Of a stretch of DNA of 64,000 bases, positions 8,315 to 16,515 are shown one piece after another. Each line of letters opens with the position of its first letter. Position 1 is the first letter of the stretch. Both the position numbers and the translations under genes were made by a program. The DNA lies in assembly GCA_937958815.1 (NCBI GenBank), contig CALGMR010000020.1, positions 1 through 64,000 of the forward strand, read 5' to 3'. This DNA comes from an uncultured Rhizobiaceae group bacterium. Its GTDB lineage: Bacteria; Pseudomonadota; Alphaproteobacteria; Rhizobiales; Rhizobiaceae. The notes under the pieces were generated by a model. That model had not been told where the DNA came from and made no database searches. It saw only the letters and a list, made by a program, of their open reading frames with translations.

Positions 8315-8725
8315 CTAAACGTTGTCTATGGGCGCCAGCAACATCCAGCGATGTCCAAACGGATCGTAGAACTGACAAAATCGATCACCCCAAAACATAT
8401 CTTCCGGCGCAAATGATTTTGTAGATCCATTTTCCATCGCAAGACCGTAGATGCGATCAACTTCTGACGGAGAATCAACAGTGATGCTGACAGCCACAGG
8501 AGAGCCCTTGCCTGGCACAGCCCCCGGTTCAGAATCAAACTCGGGAAATTCATCGGACAGCATCACGGGATTGTCTTGGATCATCAATGTGGCATGCATG
8601 ACGCGCTCTCCATCCTCCGCATCCATCACGTTCGAACATTTTGCATCAAACACTGTCTCGTAAAATTTGATGGCTGCTTTTGCACCCTTAACGGTCAAAT
8701 AGGGAGAAACTGAAATTTTGGTCAT
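8315..8725 (-). CDS. VOC family protein (PhnB-like glyoxalase fold)
   Basis: A 136-residue protein of the vicinal-oxygen-chelate superfamily, PhnB/YdcG-like branch. It shows SPYLTVKGAKAAIKFYE.VF at the start, the central VMHATL.I.D...MLSDEFPE block, AVSITVDSPSEVDRI, and the C-terminal FWGDRFCQFYDPFGHRW motif, where the WGDR and DPFGH elements are family hallmarks. Activity could be metal-dependent (glyoxalase, dioxygenase or resistance type) or absent; sequence does not decide. It diverges from leuC across a 107-bp gap that should hold both promoters. Confidence 0.85.
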   Translation of the reverse strand: MTKISVSPYLTVKGAKAAIKFYETVFDAKCSNVMDAEDGERVMHATLMIQDNPVMLSDEFPEFDSEPGAVPGKGSPVAVSITVDSPSEVDRIYGLAMENGSTKSFAPEDMFWGDRFCQFYDPFGHRWMLLAPIDNV

Positions 8726-8832
8726 GAAGTCACCTTTGCAATATGCAGAGTTTATCTCGAATTTCTTGACGTGAACCCCTAGATTATCGCATATCCTCTA
8801 TCAAAATTCGACTTTTGCAAGGAATGCAATTT

Positions 8833-10236
8833 ATGTCTGGTGCAACCACCCTTTATGACAAAATCTGGAACGACCATCTGGTTCACGAACAAGAAGATGG
8901 AACATGTCTTTTGTACATCGATCGCCATCTCGTGCACGAAGTCACAAGCCCACAGGCTTTTGAAGGTTTGCGTATGGCGGGCCGAAAAGTGCGCGCACCT
9001 GAAAAAACTCTGGCTGTGGTCGATCACAACATTCCAACCACCAACCGCGCCGGTGGTATCGCCAATGAAGAAAGCCGCATTCAAGTGGAAGCGCTTGCCA
9101 AAAATGCCGCTGACTTCAACGTGGAATATTATTCCGAGACCGATAAGCGCCAAGGCATCGTGCACATCATCGGCCCAGAACAAGGCTTCACCTTGCCCGG
9201 CATGACAATTGTGTGCGGCGACAGCCACACATCCACCCACGGCGCATTCGGCGCTTTGGCGCACGGGATCGGAACGTCCGAAGTGGAGCACGTTCTGGCA
9301 ACCCAAACTTTGATCCAGAAGAAAGCCAAGAACATGAAAGTTGAGGTCACAGGTGATCTCAAAAATGGCGTCACTGCAAAGGACATCATTCTGGCAATCA
9401 TTGGTGAAATCGGAACTGCTGGCGGCACAGGTTACGTCATCGAGTTCTGTGGGCCCGCCATCGAGGCTTTGTCCATGGAAGGCCGCATGACGGTTTGCAA
9501 CATGACCATTGAAGGCGGCGCTCGCGCTGGCTTGATCGCGCCAGATGAGAAAACGTTCGAATATATCAAGGGCAAACCCAAAGCACCGTCAGGCAAAGCT
9601 TGGGACATGGCTTTGGAATATTGGAAGGGCTTGAAGTCTGACGATGATGCTCATTTCGACAAAGTCGTTACAATTGATGCCAACAATCTGACCCCGATCG
9701 TCTCTTGGGGCTCAAGCCCCGAAGATGTGATCGCAGTAACAGGCGAAGTGCCAGACCCTGCATTGATCGAAGACGAAAACAAACGCGCCTCCAAATTCCG
9801 CGCACTTGAATATATGGGCCTCACCCCCGGCACCAAAATCACGGACATCAAAATCGACCGTGTTTGGATCGGCTCTTGCACAAACGGTCGCATTGAAGAC
9901 CTGCGCGCTGCTGCTGCCGTTCTCGAAGGCAAGAAAATTGCTGACACCGTATCTGCGATGGTCGTTCCAGGTTCTGGCTTGGTGAAAGAACAAGCGGAAG
10001 CGGAAGGTCTGGACAAAATTTTCATCGCAGCAGGTGCTGAATGGCGCGAGCCAGGTTGCTCAATGTGTCTGGCAATGAACGATGACCGCCTAAAACCAGA
10101 AGAGCGTTGCGCATCGACATCCAACCGCAATTTTGAAGGCCGTCAGGGTTTTAAAGGGCGCACCCATCTTGTGTCGCCAGCCATGGCAGCAGCCGCTGGT
10201 GTCGCAGGCCACTTTGTGGATGTCCGCGACCTTTAA
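8833..10236 (+). CDS. leuC: 3-isopropylmalate dehydratase large subunit
   Basis: A 467-residue aconitase-family 4Fe-4S subunit of isopropylmalate isomerase in leucine synthesis. The three cluster cysteines are visible: Cys349 in GSCTNGR, and Cys409 and Cys412 in GCSMCLAMN. Other hallmarks are [16 protein letters not shown] and [14 protein letters not shown]. The start at 8833 ([12 protein letters not shown]) is preceded by AAGGA at 8819-8823 with nine bases of spacing, better than the ATG at 8815. It converges on rimM, with a weak terminator in between. Confidence 0.97.
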   Translation: MSGATTLYDKIWNDHLVHEQEDGTCLLYIDRHLVHEVTSPQAFEGLRMAGRKVRAPEKTLAVVDHNIPTTNRAGGIANEESRIQVEALAKNAADFNVEYYSETDKRQGIVHIIGPEQGFTLPGMTIVCGDSHTSTHGAFGALAHGIGTSEVEHVLATQTLIQKKAKNMKVEVTGDLKNGVTAKDIILAIIGEIGTAGGTGYVIEFCGPAIEALSMEGRMTVCNMTIEGGARAGLIAPDEKTFEYIKGKPKAPSGKAWDMALEYWKGLKSDDDAHFDKVVTIDANNLTPIVSWGSSPEDVIAVTGEVPDPALIEDENKRASKFRALEYMGLTPGTKITDIKIDRVWIGSCTNGRIEDLRAAAAVLEGKKIADTVSAMVVPGSGLVKEQAEAEGLDKIFIAAGAEWREPGCSMCLAMNDDRLKPEERCASTSNRNFEGRQGFKGRTHLVSPAMAAAAGVAGHFVDVRDL

Positions 10237-10252
10237 CGCGCAGCGCTTTAAA

Positions 10253-10295
10253 GACAATTCAAATGACCTCGTGATTGTCATGGGGCCATTTTTTT
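10253..10295 (+). terminator. Probable terminator after leuC
   Basis: A weak stem (GACAAT paired with ATTGTC) is followed by a short palindrome ATGGGGCCAT and then seven T at 10289-10295. It lies between the leuC stop and the convergent end of rimM. The stem is short, so efficiency is uncertain. Confidence 0.4.
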
Positions 10296-10299
10296 AACC

Positions 10300-10833
10300 T
10301 CAATCCCGTTCGCTCACTTCATCAGGCAGGGACACAGTGATTGAAGTGTTTTCCAAATCAACACTGGGAACATTTTCCAGGCTGAAATCTAAAAAATAGG
10401 TTTTGGAACTCAAGCCACCAGCTTCGTTCAACGGTGCAATTTCCAAAACTGGGCCAGCGCCAAAATCGGGCACCGTCATCACCAAACCAATCTTCGTTCC
10501 ATCCTCATCGCGCACATCGCACCCGATCAAATCGGTGACGTAGAACTCGTCTTCATCCGTATCATCTGGCAAGGCAGAACGGTCAACGAACAATTCAAGT
10601 CGGTTCAATGCTTCAGCATCCTCGCGCGAATTGATGCCTTTGAATTTCACCACGACAACTGTTTTTTGCGGACGCAGATTTGTGATTTTAAATTTGCGCC
10701 CGTCTTGTGACCAAAGAGACCCGTAGTCTCCAATTGCCAACGGATCTTCTGTGAAAGGCTTCACGCGCACTTCGCCCCGAATGCCATGGGCGGCACCGAT
10801 TTGCGCAAGCAGAACTGGATTTTCAAGTTTCAT
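10300..10833 (-). CDS. rimM: Ribosome maturation factor RimM
   Basis: A 177-residue 16S rRNA processing factor that binds S19 and helps mature the 30S head. The N-terminal domain has QIGAAHGIRGEVRVKPFTEDP, then KFKGINSREDAE.L. The C-terminal PRC-barrel part has EFYVTDLIGC.V.DEDG and the W-less DFSLENVPSVDLEN end. The start ATG at 10833 gives the conserved N-terminus. It lies just downstream of a terminator-like hairpin that separates it from rpsP. The usual partner trmD is not next to it but at 28 kb. Confidence 0.95.
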   Translation of the reverse strand: MKLENPVLLAQIGAAHGIRGEVRVKPFTEDPLAIGDYGSLWSQDGRKFKITNLRPQKTVVVVKFKGINSREDAEALNRLELFVDRSALPDDTDEDEFYVTDLIGCDVRDEDGTKIGLVMTVPDFGAGPVLEIAPLNEAGGLSSKTYFLDFSLENVPSVDLENTSITVSLPDEVSERD

Positions 10834-10845
10834 GGGATTCCCATA

Positions 10846-10881
10846 CAAAAAGGGCGGCTGATCGCAAAGACCAACCGCCCT
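10846..10881 (-). terminator. Hairpin with T tract between rpsP and rimM
   Basis: On the minus strand AGGGCGG and CCGCCCT form a perfect seven-base stem (10875-10881 with 10851-10857), extended by imperfect pairs and followed by five T. It lies 25 bp after the rpsP stop and ends about 13 bp before the rimM start. It should stop most transcripts and let only a fraction read into rimM. Confidence 0.7.
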
Positions 10882-10905
10882 GATTTGTTTAAAAAAGTAA
10901 GACTA

Positions 10906-11367
10906 TTATTCAGCAGGTGTTTCTTCCGCCGGCGCTTCCTCTGCAGGAGCCTCTTCAGCAGGTGCAGCAGCAGCTTCTTCCGCAGCAGCCTTTGCAGCTT
11001 CTTCTGCGTCCGCTGCAGCTTGCTTAGCATCTTCTTCTTTTTGCGCTTTTTCTTCCAAACGTTCTTGAGCCTTCTTACCAGGCTTCGCTTTGTTCGGGTT
11101 GTTGCGTGGCTCACGCTTGGCAAGACCAGCTTCATCAAGAAGACGAAGAACGCGGTCAGTTGGTGTTGCGCCTTGATCGAGCCAGTATTGAATGCGCTCT
11201 GTTTTCATAGAAACGCGTGCTTCGTTGTCTTTTGCAAGAAGCGGATTGAATGTGCCGAGTTTCTCAATGAAACGGCCGTCGCGTGGTGCGCGAACGTCCG
11301 CTGCAACGATTGAATAAAACGGGCGCTTTTTAGAGCCGCCGCGGGCAAGACGAATTTTAGTAGCCAT
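10906..11367 (-). CDS. rpsP: 30S ribosomal protein S16 with Ala/Glu-rich tail
   Basis: Residues 1 to about 85 are ordinary S16 ([37 protein letters not shown]), a 16S rRNA-binding protein needed for 30S assembly. The remaining 65 or so residues are a tail, first lysine/glutamate-rich, then almost only Ala, Glu and Pro with PAEEA repeats. Total length is 153, against about 80-90 in enteric bacteria; long acidic tails occur in alphaproteobacterial S16. A good ribosome-binding site (AAGGAAC) precedes the ATG at 11367. It lies downstream of the chorismate mutase gene. Confidence 0.96.
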   Translation of the reverse strand: MATKIRLARGGSKKRPFYSIVAADVRAPRDGRFIEKLGTFNPLLAKDNEARVSMKTERIQYWLDQGATPTDRVLRLLDEAGLAKREPRNNPNKAKPGKKAQERLEEKAQKEEDAKQAAADAEEAAKAAAEEAAAAPAEEAPAEEAPAEETPAE

Positions 11368-11404
11368 AATTTAAGTTCCTTAGATGGTCATGTTCGTGTG
11401 TTGA

Positions 11405-11695
11405 TTAAGACTGGTTTGAAGCAGCCTGTTTGTGGTGCTGGATCACTTCGCGAATAACGAATTCGAGAAATTTTTCAGCAAAATCTGGATCAAGATCGGC
11501 GCGCTCAGCTAAACGGCGCAGTCGATCCACTTGTTCTTCTTCACGCTTTGGGTCTGAGGGCGGGAAATCATTTTCAGCTTTCAACGCACCCACAGCCTTG
11601 GTAATGCGAAACCGTTCAGCCAAAGTGTGAATGAGAATGGCATCAAAATTATCAATGCTTTTTCGATACTGTTGCAGCTTGTCTTGAGGGGTCAT
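11405..11695 (-). CDS. Chorismate mutase (AroQ class)
   Basis: A 96-residue all-alpha chorismate mutase that turns chorismate into prephenate for phenylalanine and tyrosine. The AroQ pattern is visible: L..YR.SIDN.DA.L...L.ERF.....VG..K......D..RE...++RL, and E....F....I...I.HHK. Its ATG overlaps the ffh stop codon by four bases (ATGA), so it is translationally coupled to ffh. It is followed after 37 bp by rpsP. The position between ffh and rpsP is typical of Hyphomicrobiales. Confidence 0.92.
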   Translation of the reverse strand: MTPQDKLQQYRKSIDNFDAILIHTLAERFRITKAVGALKAENDFPPSDPKREEEQVDRLRRLAERADLDPDFAEKFLEFVIREVIQHHKQAASNQS

Positions 11696-13224
11696 TTCTT
11701 TTTCCCTCCAAGCGGAGAGCCGCCAAGGCCTGGGAGTTTTGGCATTCCGCCACCCATGCCGCCGGGCAGTCCACCACCACCCATTTTACGTGCCATGTCT
11801 TCCAGCTGTTTCGGGTCCATGCCGGACATATCAGGCATTCCACCGCCGCCCATGCCTGGCATTCCGCCACCCATACCGGGCATGCCCATAGCAGCCGCCA
11901 TTTTGCCCATCATGCCTTTGCCGCCCTTGCCTGACATTTTCTTCATCATGTCGGCCATCTGGCGGTGCATTTTGAGCAATTGATTGACTTCTTGCACAGA
12001 AGAACCCGAGCCTGCTGCAATACGTTTTTTGCGGCTGGCGTTGAGCACTTTTGGTGTTTTGCGCTCCTTACGAGTCATAGACGAAATGATCGCCTGCTGA
12101 CGTTTGAAAACGGTGTCGTCAATACCGGCCGCTTCAATCTGCTTCGCCATTTTGCCAATACCGGGCATCATTTTCATGATGGAACCCATACCGCCCATTT
12201 TCGACATCTGGCCCAATTGCTGTGAAAGGTCGTCCATATCGAACAGGCCTTTCTGCATTTTGGCAGCCATAGCCTGAGCTTGTTCGGCGTTGATATTTTC
12301 CGAAGCTTTCTCAACCAGCGAAACAATGTCGCCCATACCAAGAATACGGTCCGCGATACGCTTTGGATAGAAATCCTCAAGCGCGTCCATTTTCTCGCCA
12401 ACACCTAGAAGCTTAATCGGCTTGCCAGTGACAGCGCGCATGGAAAGAGCTGCACCCCCACGACCATCCCCATCGATACGGGTGAGAACAAGTCCGGTAA
12501 TGCCGACACGGTTGTCAAAATTTTGCGCAAGATTGACAGCGTCTTGACCGGTGAGCGCATCAGCGACCAACAGAATTTCATGGGGGTTGGCAGCGGTTTT
12601 AATATCCGCCATTTCCGCCATCAGCGCTTCATCAATAGACGTGCGACCAGCCGTGTCCAAAATCACCACATCAAACCCGCCGAGCTTGGCTGCTTGAATG
12701 GCACGATTGGCAATCTGCACGGGTGATTGCCCTTCAATGATCGGAAGCGTTTCCGTTTCCGTCTGTTCGCCCAATTGGCGCAATTGTTCTTGTGCTGCAG
12801 GACGACGCACATCCAAGGACGCCATCAGAACTTTCTTGTTCTGCTTGTCCTTCAAACGCTTGGCGATTTTGCCTGTTGTTGTGGTCTTACCAGAACCTTG
12901 AAGACCAACCATCATTATGGCCACAGGTGCTGGAGCATTCAGATCAATCTGAACGTCCTCTTCGCCCAACATATTGACCAATTCGTCATGGACGATTTTG
13001 ACAACCATCTGGCCGGGCGTCACAGATTTGACGACTTCCGCACCAACAGCTTTTTCACGCACCGCTTCGGTGAACGAGCGCACGACGTCCAAAGCCACAT
13101 CAGCTTCAATCAACGCCCGACGCACTTCGCGCAAAGCGGTAGAAACATCCTTGTCGGAAAGCGCACCACGACGGGTCAGGCCGTCGAAAATACCGCTCAA
13201 TCTATCCGAAAGTGATTCAAACAT
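11692..13224 (-). CDS. ffh: Signal recognition particle protein Ffh
   Basis: A 510-residue SRP GTPase that binds signal sequences and 4.5S RNA and delivers ribosomes to FtsY. The order is an N domain, a G domain with the P-loop GLQGSGKTTT near residue 108, DTAGR and TRIDGDGRGGA, then a methionine-rich M domain (KKRIAAGSGSSVQEVNQLLK for RNA binding). The C-terminus is an unusually Met/Gly-rich tail of about 80 residues (GMPGMGGG-type repeats). It is the first gene of the ffh-chorismate mutase-rpsP-(rimM) run. The receptor gene ftsY is at 17.8 kb on the other strand. Confidence 0.97.
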   Translation of the reverse strand: MFESLSDRLSGIFDGLTRRGALSDKDVSTALREVRRALIEADVALDVVRSFTEAVREKAVGAEVVKSVTPGQMVVKIVHDELVNMLGEEDVQIDLNAPAPVAIMMVGLQGSGKTTTTGKIAKRLKDKQNKKVLMASLDVRRPAAQEQLRQLGEQTETETLPIIEGQSPVQIANRAIQAAKLGGFDVVILDTAGRTSIDEALMAEMADIKTAANPHEILLVADALTGQDAVNLAQNFDNRVGITGLVLTRIDGDGRGGAALSMRAVTGKPIKLLGVGEKMDALEDFYPKRIADRILGMGDIVSLVEKASENINAEQAQAMAAKMQKGLFDMDDLSQQLGQMSKMGGMGSIMKMMPGIGKMAKQIEAAGIDDTVFKRQQAIISSMTRKERKTPKVLNASRKKRIAAGSGSSVQEVNQLLKMHRQMADMMKKMSGKGGKGMMGKMAAAMGMPGMGGGMPGMGGGGMPDMSGMDPKQLEDMARKMGGGGLPGGMGGGMPKLPGLGGSPLGGKKK

Positions 13225-13296
13225 GGTTCATTCCGTTGTCTTTAGGTTGCACGAGTGCCCTAAAGGTAGTGATTTTTAACAGTCAAAACCATACGC

Positions 13297-13331
13297 AAAA
13301 AGCACCCGTGGGCGTATAACGCTGACGGGTG
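13297..13331 (-). terminator. Rho-independent terminator of the candidate small RNA
   Basis: Minus-strand CACCCGT (13331-13325) pairs with ACGGGTG (13309-13303). An inner GCGT/ACGC pair makes a long stem, followed by CTTTTTG. It points toward ffh and would also insulate ffh from upstream transcription. Confidence 0.75.
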
Positions 13332-13399
13332 GTGACCTCCGGATGTCGTGTGATAACGAGGGCCGGTCGGTTGCTCTTCGACAAATGGTTTTGTCTAAT
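13297..13399 (-). ncRNA. Candidate small RNA upstream of ffh
   Basis: The 352-bp gap between ffh and the next plus-strand ORF holds no convincing gene. On the minus strand it does hold a promoter-like sequence, a perfect hairpin (GACAAA, ACCA, TTTGTC at 13395-13380), a GACCGG/CCGGAGGTC pair, and a strong terminator with five T ending near 13297. Together they outline a transcript of about 100 nt. No minus-strand coding gene lies upstream to own that terminator. It lacks the SRP RNA tetraloop signature. The family is not recognised. Confidence 0.5.
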
Positions 13400-13405
13400 G
13401 CGCCG

Positions 13406-13434
13406 CATAAAGCGCTTTTGCTGGCAAGAGTCAA
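13406..13434 (-). promoter_or_regulatory. Promoter-like hexamers for the candidate small RNA
   Basis: Minus strand: TTGACT (13434-13429) is followed after 17 bases by TTTATG (13411-13406). The CTTGAC-type -35 box is the conserved half of sigma-70 promoters in alphaproteobacteria. The inferred start is near 13399. Confidence 0.45.
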
Positions 13435-13576
13435 GCAATCCAGTGCCTTTGACGAATAGGCAATGGGCTGCTTTTTTTGAGAAACTGCCATATAATGTGC
13501 CAAATCTCACTGCTAAACAAAACGCAGTCGATTAAAAGTCGATTCGGGGCGTATCGTACAATCAGGAGTTGGGACC

Positions 13577-13762
13577 ATGTGGTTTGGTGAAAATGAAAAG
13601 CGTGCCCGCAATTCGGAAGGGCTGAACAAACCGATGGAGAAGGACATGATCAGAGACGATCATGGACATGCGCCATTGCAAAACAGTCTGGAAAATCTTT
13701 TAGATCATCCGGCAAAGCACAATAATTACGCCGTCAGCAAAGTGAATGCTTATCCTTATTAG
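13577..13762 (+). CDS. Hypothetical 61-residue protein
   Basis: A short frame opened by ATG with a strong ribosome-binding site (AGGAG, 13564-13568) at good spacing. The product is hydrophilic and charged (GENEKRARN, MEKDMIRDDHGH, LENLLDHPAKHNNY), with no membrane segment or cysteine. No family is recognised. It stands alone between the candidate small RNA and the metallo-hydrolase gene. The ribosome-binding site is the main support; it could be a chance frame. Confidence 0.45.
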   Translation: MWFGENEKRARNSEGLNKPMEKDMIRDDHGHAPLQNSLENLLDHPAKHNNYAVSKVNAYPY

Positions 13763-13854
13763 GATTGAAAATCACAATCGGTGAAGCGAGCATTTTTGCC
13801 GCACAGCCAGCAATTTCCTTGACTTAAAGTGTTCGCCACGACACGACTTGCCTC

Positions 13855-14946
13855 ATGAAAAGAAGAAAGTTTTTGAAGGTTTTGGCTTTGCTTGGGCTGG
13901 GCGGAACCGCTATTGCCACGGGGTCAATCACAATCGCAAAGTCACGAAACCCGTATTATTCGGGGCCAGAAAGCGACCATTTTGACGGGTTGAATTTTTT
14001 TAATCCCGAAGGTCATCCACCAAAGAGCATGATCGAGTTTTTCCGAACGCGCTTTTCAAGCCCATCCGTAAAATGGCCTGACCAATACCCCTCACCCTAT
14101 AAAGATGAACCACCCCAGCGCGTTGAAGGTGATGCATTACGAGTGAGTTTTGTGGGCCATGCAACCGTATTGGTTCAAACAGCTGGATTGAATATATTGA
14201 CCGACCCTGTTTGGGCCGAAAGATGTTCACCTGTCAGTTTTGCTGGCCCCAAACGGGTCAATCCACCCGGAATAGATTTTGACGATCTGCCAAATATTGA
14301 TGTGATTCTTCTTTCCCACAATCACTACGATCATCTTGACCTTGATGCGATTTCCCGATTGCACGACAAATTCAAACCTTTGATTGTCACTCCACTTGGC
14401 AACGATCGCATATTAAGGAACCACAACTCCAATTTGCGCGTGGCTGTGGGCGATTGGGGCGACACCATAGAATTGTCAGATAGTGTGGAGGCCACTTTTG
14501 AACCCATGCACCATTGGTCGGCACGTGGTTTGGGAGACCGCCGCAATGCACTTTGGGCGGCATTTGTGCTGCAAACGCCAAACGGCAATATTTATCACGT
14601 GGGCGACACCGGTTTTCACGACGGCAAAAACTACAAGGCCGCAAAAGAAAAATACGGAAATTTCCGATTGGCCATTTTGCCATTTGGAGCCTATGAGCCT
14701 CGCCAATTTATGCAGCACCAGCACCAAAATCCGGACGAGGCGGTGTTGGGGCATAAGATATGCGGAGCGGAATTTACCCTCGGTCATCATTGGGGAACGT
14801 TTAAGCTGACCAATGAAGGCATTGGAGACCAGCTTCAACATCTCGACGAAGCCCGCCAGAAACGCGGCGTAGGGAAAGATATATTTCGTGCGCTTCAACC
14901 AGGACAGGTTTGGGACGTGCCACTCAAAGCGCCCATAAATGTTTGA
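13855..14946 (+). CDS. Tat-exported MBL-fold metallo-hydrolase (NAPE-PLD-like)
   Basis: A 363-residue protein. The N-terminus KRRKFLK followed by a glycine/alanine-rich hydrophobic stretch is a twin-arginine signal, so it is probably folded with its metals before export to the periplasm. The metallo-beta-lactamase motif SHNHYDHLD lies at residues 154-162, with later metal ligands in HVGDTGFHDG and LGHHWGTF. DP.W..RCSP..F.GPKR..PPGI is typical of the N-acyl phosphatidylethanolamine phospholipase D-like branch. The likely activity is phosphodiesterase or lactonase on a lipid or envelope substrate. The next gene starts at or within its end. Confidence 0.88.
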   Translation: MKRRKFLKVLALLGLGGTAIATGSITIAKSRNPYYSGPESDHFDGLNFFNPEGHPPKSMIEFFRTRFSSPSVKWPDQYPSPYKDEPPQRVEGDALRVSFVGHATVLVQTAGLNILTDPVWAERCSPVSFAGPKRVNPPGIDFDDLPNIDVILLSHNHYDHLDLDAISRLHDKFKPLIVTPLGNDRILRNHNSNLRVAVGDWGDTIELSDSVEATFEPMHHWSARGLGDRRNALWAAFVLQTPNGNIYHVGDTGFHDGKNYKAAKEKYGNFRLAILPFGAYEPRQFMQHQHQNPDEAVLGHKICGAEFTLGHHWGTFKLTNEGIGDQLQHLDEARQKRGVGKDIFRALQPGQVWDVPLKAPINV

Positions 14947-14956
14947 GACTTTGAAC

Positions 14957-15583
14957 ATGAGCGAGACCGACTATCAAAAAGAGCAGCGACGCCAATGGTC
15001 GCGCAATGATATACCGTCCGGCCATCTGCCCGTTCACAAATGGTATTTGCGTATTGATGACCCATCAAAGATAAAGGCTAAACAGCCACCCCCTGAAAAC
15101 GTATCGATCGTTCGTGCAAACAGCCCAACCATCGAATTCTATCGATTCTTGTACAACAACGCGGGCGAAGAATTTTTGTGGGGCGATCGTCGTCGATTGA
15201 GCGACGAAGAACTGTTGCCACTGATCTCTCCAGAAACCTGCCATCTGATGGTTCTGTACGAAAACGGCACACCAGCAGGATTTTGCGAATTAGACGTAAG
15301 TCCGCCTGACCACAGCGAAATCAAATATTTTGGAATGTTGCCCGGATTTTTGGGACGTGGATTAGGTGGATATTTTCTGAATGCTTCAATTCAATATGCA
15401 GCGAATTTGAAACAAGTTCCCCTCATACTTGATACATGCAGCTTGGATCACGAGAGCGCTTTGGAAAACTACCGAAAGCGTGGATTTAAAATCTACCAAG
15501 AACGCGACTTTTTTGATCCCGACCCACGATTGGATGGGACAATTCGAACTGATGCTGGAAAACACGTGCCACTAGCCAAATAG
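14957..15583 (+). CDS. GNAT family N-acetyltransferase
   Basis: A protein of about 208 residues with an acetyl-CoA-binding GNAT fold. It shows the [17 protein letters not shown] region, a central GFCELD..PPD..EIKYFG.LP strand pair, and the pyrophosphate-binding loop [16 protein letters not shown]. The [23 protein letters not shown] end is typical of the superfamily. The substrate is unknown. An ATG at 14939 overlaps the metallo-hydrolase gene by eight bases but has no ribosome-binding site; 14957 is chosen with low certainty. Co-transcription with the metallo-hydrolase is likely. Confidence 0.85.
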   Translation: MSETDYQKEQRRQWSRNDIPSGHLPVHKWYLRIDDPSKIKAKQPPPENVSIVRANSPTIEFYRFLYNNAGEEFLWGDRRRLSDEELLPLISPETCHLMVLYENGTPAGFCELDVSPPDHSEIKYFGMLPGFLGRGLGGYFLNASIQYAANLKQVPLILDTCSLDHESALENYRKRGFKIYQERDFFDPDPRLDGTIRTDAGKHVPLAK

Positions 15584-15645
15584 CCGTTAACGCTTGGGAA
15601 CACGAATATCTGGTATTTTGTCGCGACCTCCGCCATATAAGCGCC

Positions 15646-16515
15646 ATGAGCACAATGGTACCCTTTGCGAAAATGAATGGCCTCGGCAACAAGATTATTG
15701 TGGCCGACATGCGCGCGCGCGCTGATCATATCACACCCGCTGCCGCAATTGCCCTCGCCAACGATCCAAAAACTCGTTTCGACCAATTGATGGCTGTTCA
15801 TGCGCCGGGCAAAATTGGCAAGGATGCAGTGATTGAAATATTCAATTCTGACGGAACTCTTGCTGGAGCGTGTGGCAATGGCACACGTTGTGTCGTCAAA
15901 TGGCTGGACCAGCCAGAAAATGGCGACTTCTTTTCCTTTGAGGTGAATGGTCAACCACTCAAAGCCCAAAAGCTGGAAGATGGACGCGTGACTGTGAACA
16001 TGGGCGTGCCACGTTTTGAGTGGGATCAAATTCCTCTATCCGATGAATTTGCCGATACACGAGGCATTGAACTCGAGGTTGGGCCTCTTGGTGCCCCAAT
16101 TTTACACACGCCTTCTGCAGCCAATATCGGCAATCCGCACATCACATTCTGGGCTGATCAAGACGTAAACACTTACGCACTCGATAAATTTGGCCCCATG
16201 CTGGAACACCACATGCTGTTTCCTGACCGCATGAATATTACCATCGCCCAAGTGACCGGTGAAAATGAACTGACCATGCGCACTTGGGAACGGGGCGCTG
16301 GACTAACCGAAGCATGTGGGTCTGCTGCATGTGCTGCGGCTGTAAACGCCGCCCGCACAGGGCGGACTGGCCGTAAAGTCACCACCCATTTGCCAGGCGG
16401 TGCATTGGAAATTGAATGGCGTGCTGACAATTTTATTTTGATGACTGGCCCCACAGAACACGAGTTTGATGGCATGTTTGACCCGCTCACGGGCGCATGG
16501 GAACAAACGTCATGA
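15646..16515 (+). CDS. dapF: Diaminopimelate epimerase
   Basis: A 289-residue epimerase converting LL- to meso-diaminopimelate for lysine and peptidoglycan. The N-terminal [14 protein letters not shown] is the family signature. The two catalytic cysteines are Cys76 (ACGNGTRC) and Cys224 ([10 protein letters not shown]), one per pseudo-symmetric domain. [10 protein letters not shown] is also diagnostic. It heads the plus-strand run: mtaB starts inside its stop codon with a four-base overlap, then ftsY and the ccm genes follow. Confidence 0.97.
   Translation: MSTMVPFAKMNGLGNKIIVADMRARADHITPAAAIALANDPKTRFDQLMAVHAPGKIGKDAVIEIFNSDGTLAGACGNGTRCVVKWLDQPENGDFFSFEVNGQPLKAQKLEDGRVTVNMGVPRFEWDQIPLSDEFADTRGIELEVGPLGAPILHTPSAANIGNPHITFWADQDVNTYALDKFGPMLEHHMLFPDRMNITIAQVTGENELTMRTWERGAGLTEACGSAACAAAVNAARTGRTGRKVTTHLPGGALEIEWRADNFILMTGPTEHEFDGMFDPLTGAWEQTS

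Noticed and set aside
13297-13434. 4.5S/SRP RNA gene next to ffh
   Set aside because: The conserved GGAA-loop motif and surrounding asymmetric loop of SRP RNA are not present on either strand.
13276-13510. Two overlapping minus-strand frames of 75 codons before ffh
   Set aside because: They run through a strong terminator hairpin and have no ribosome-binding site or family resemblance; the candidate small RNA explains the signals better.
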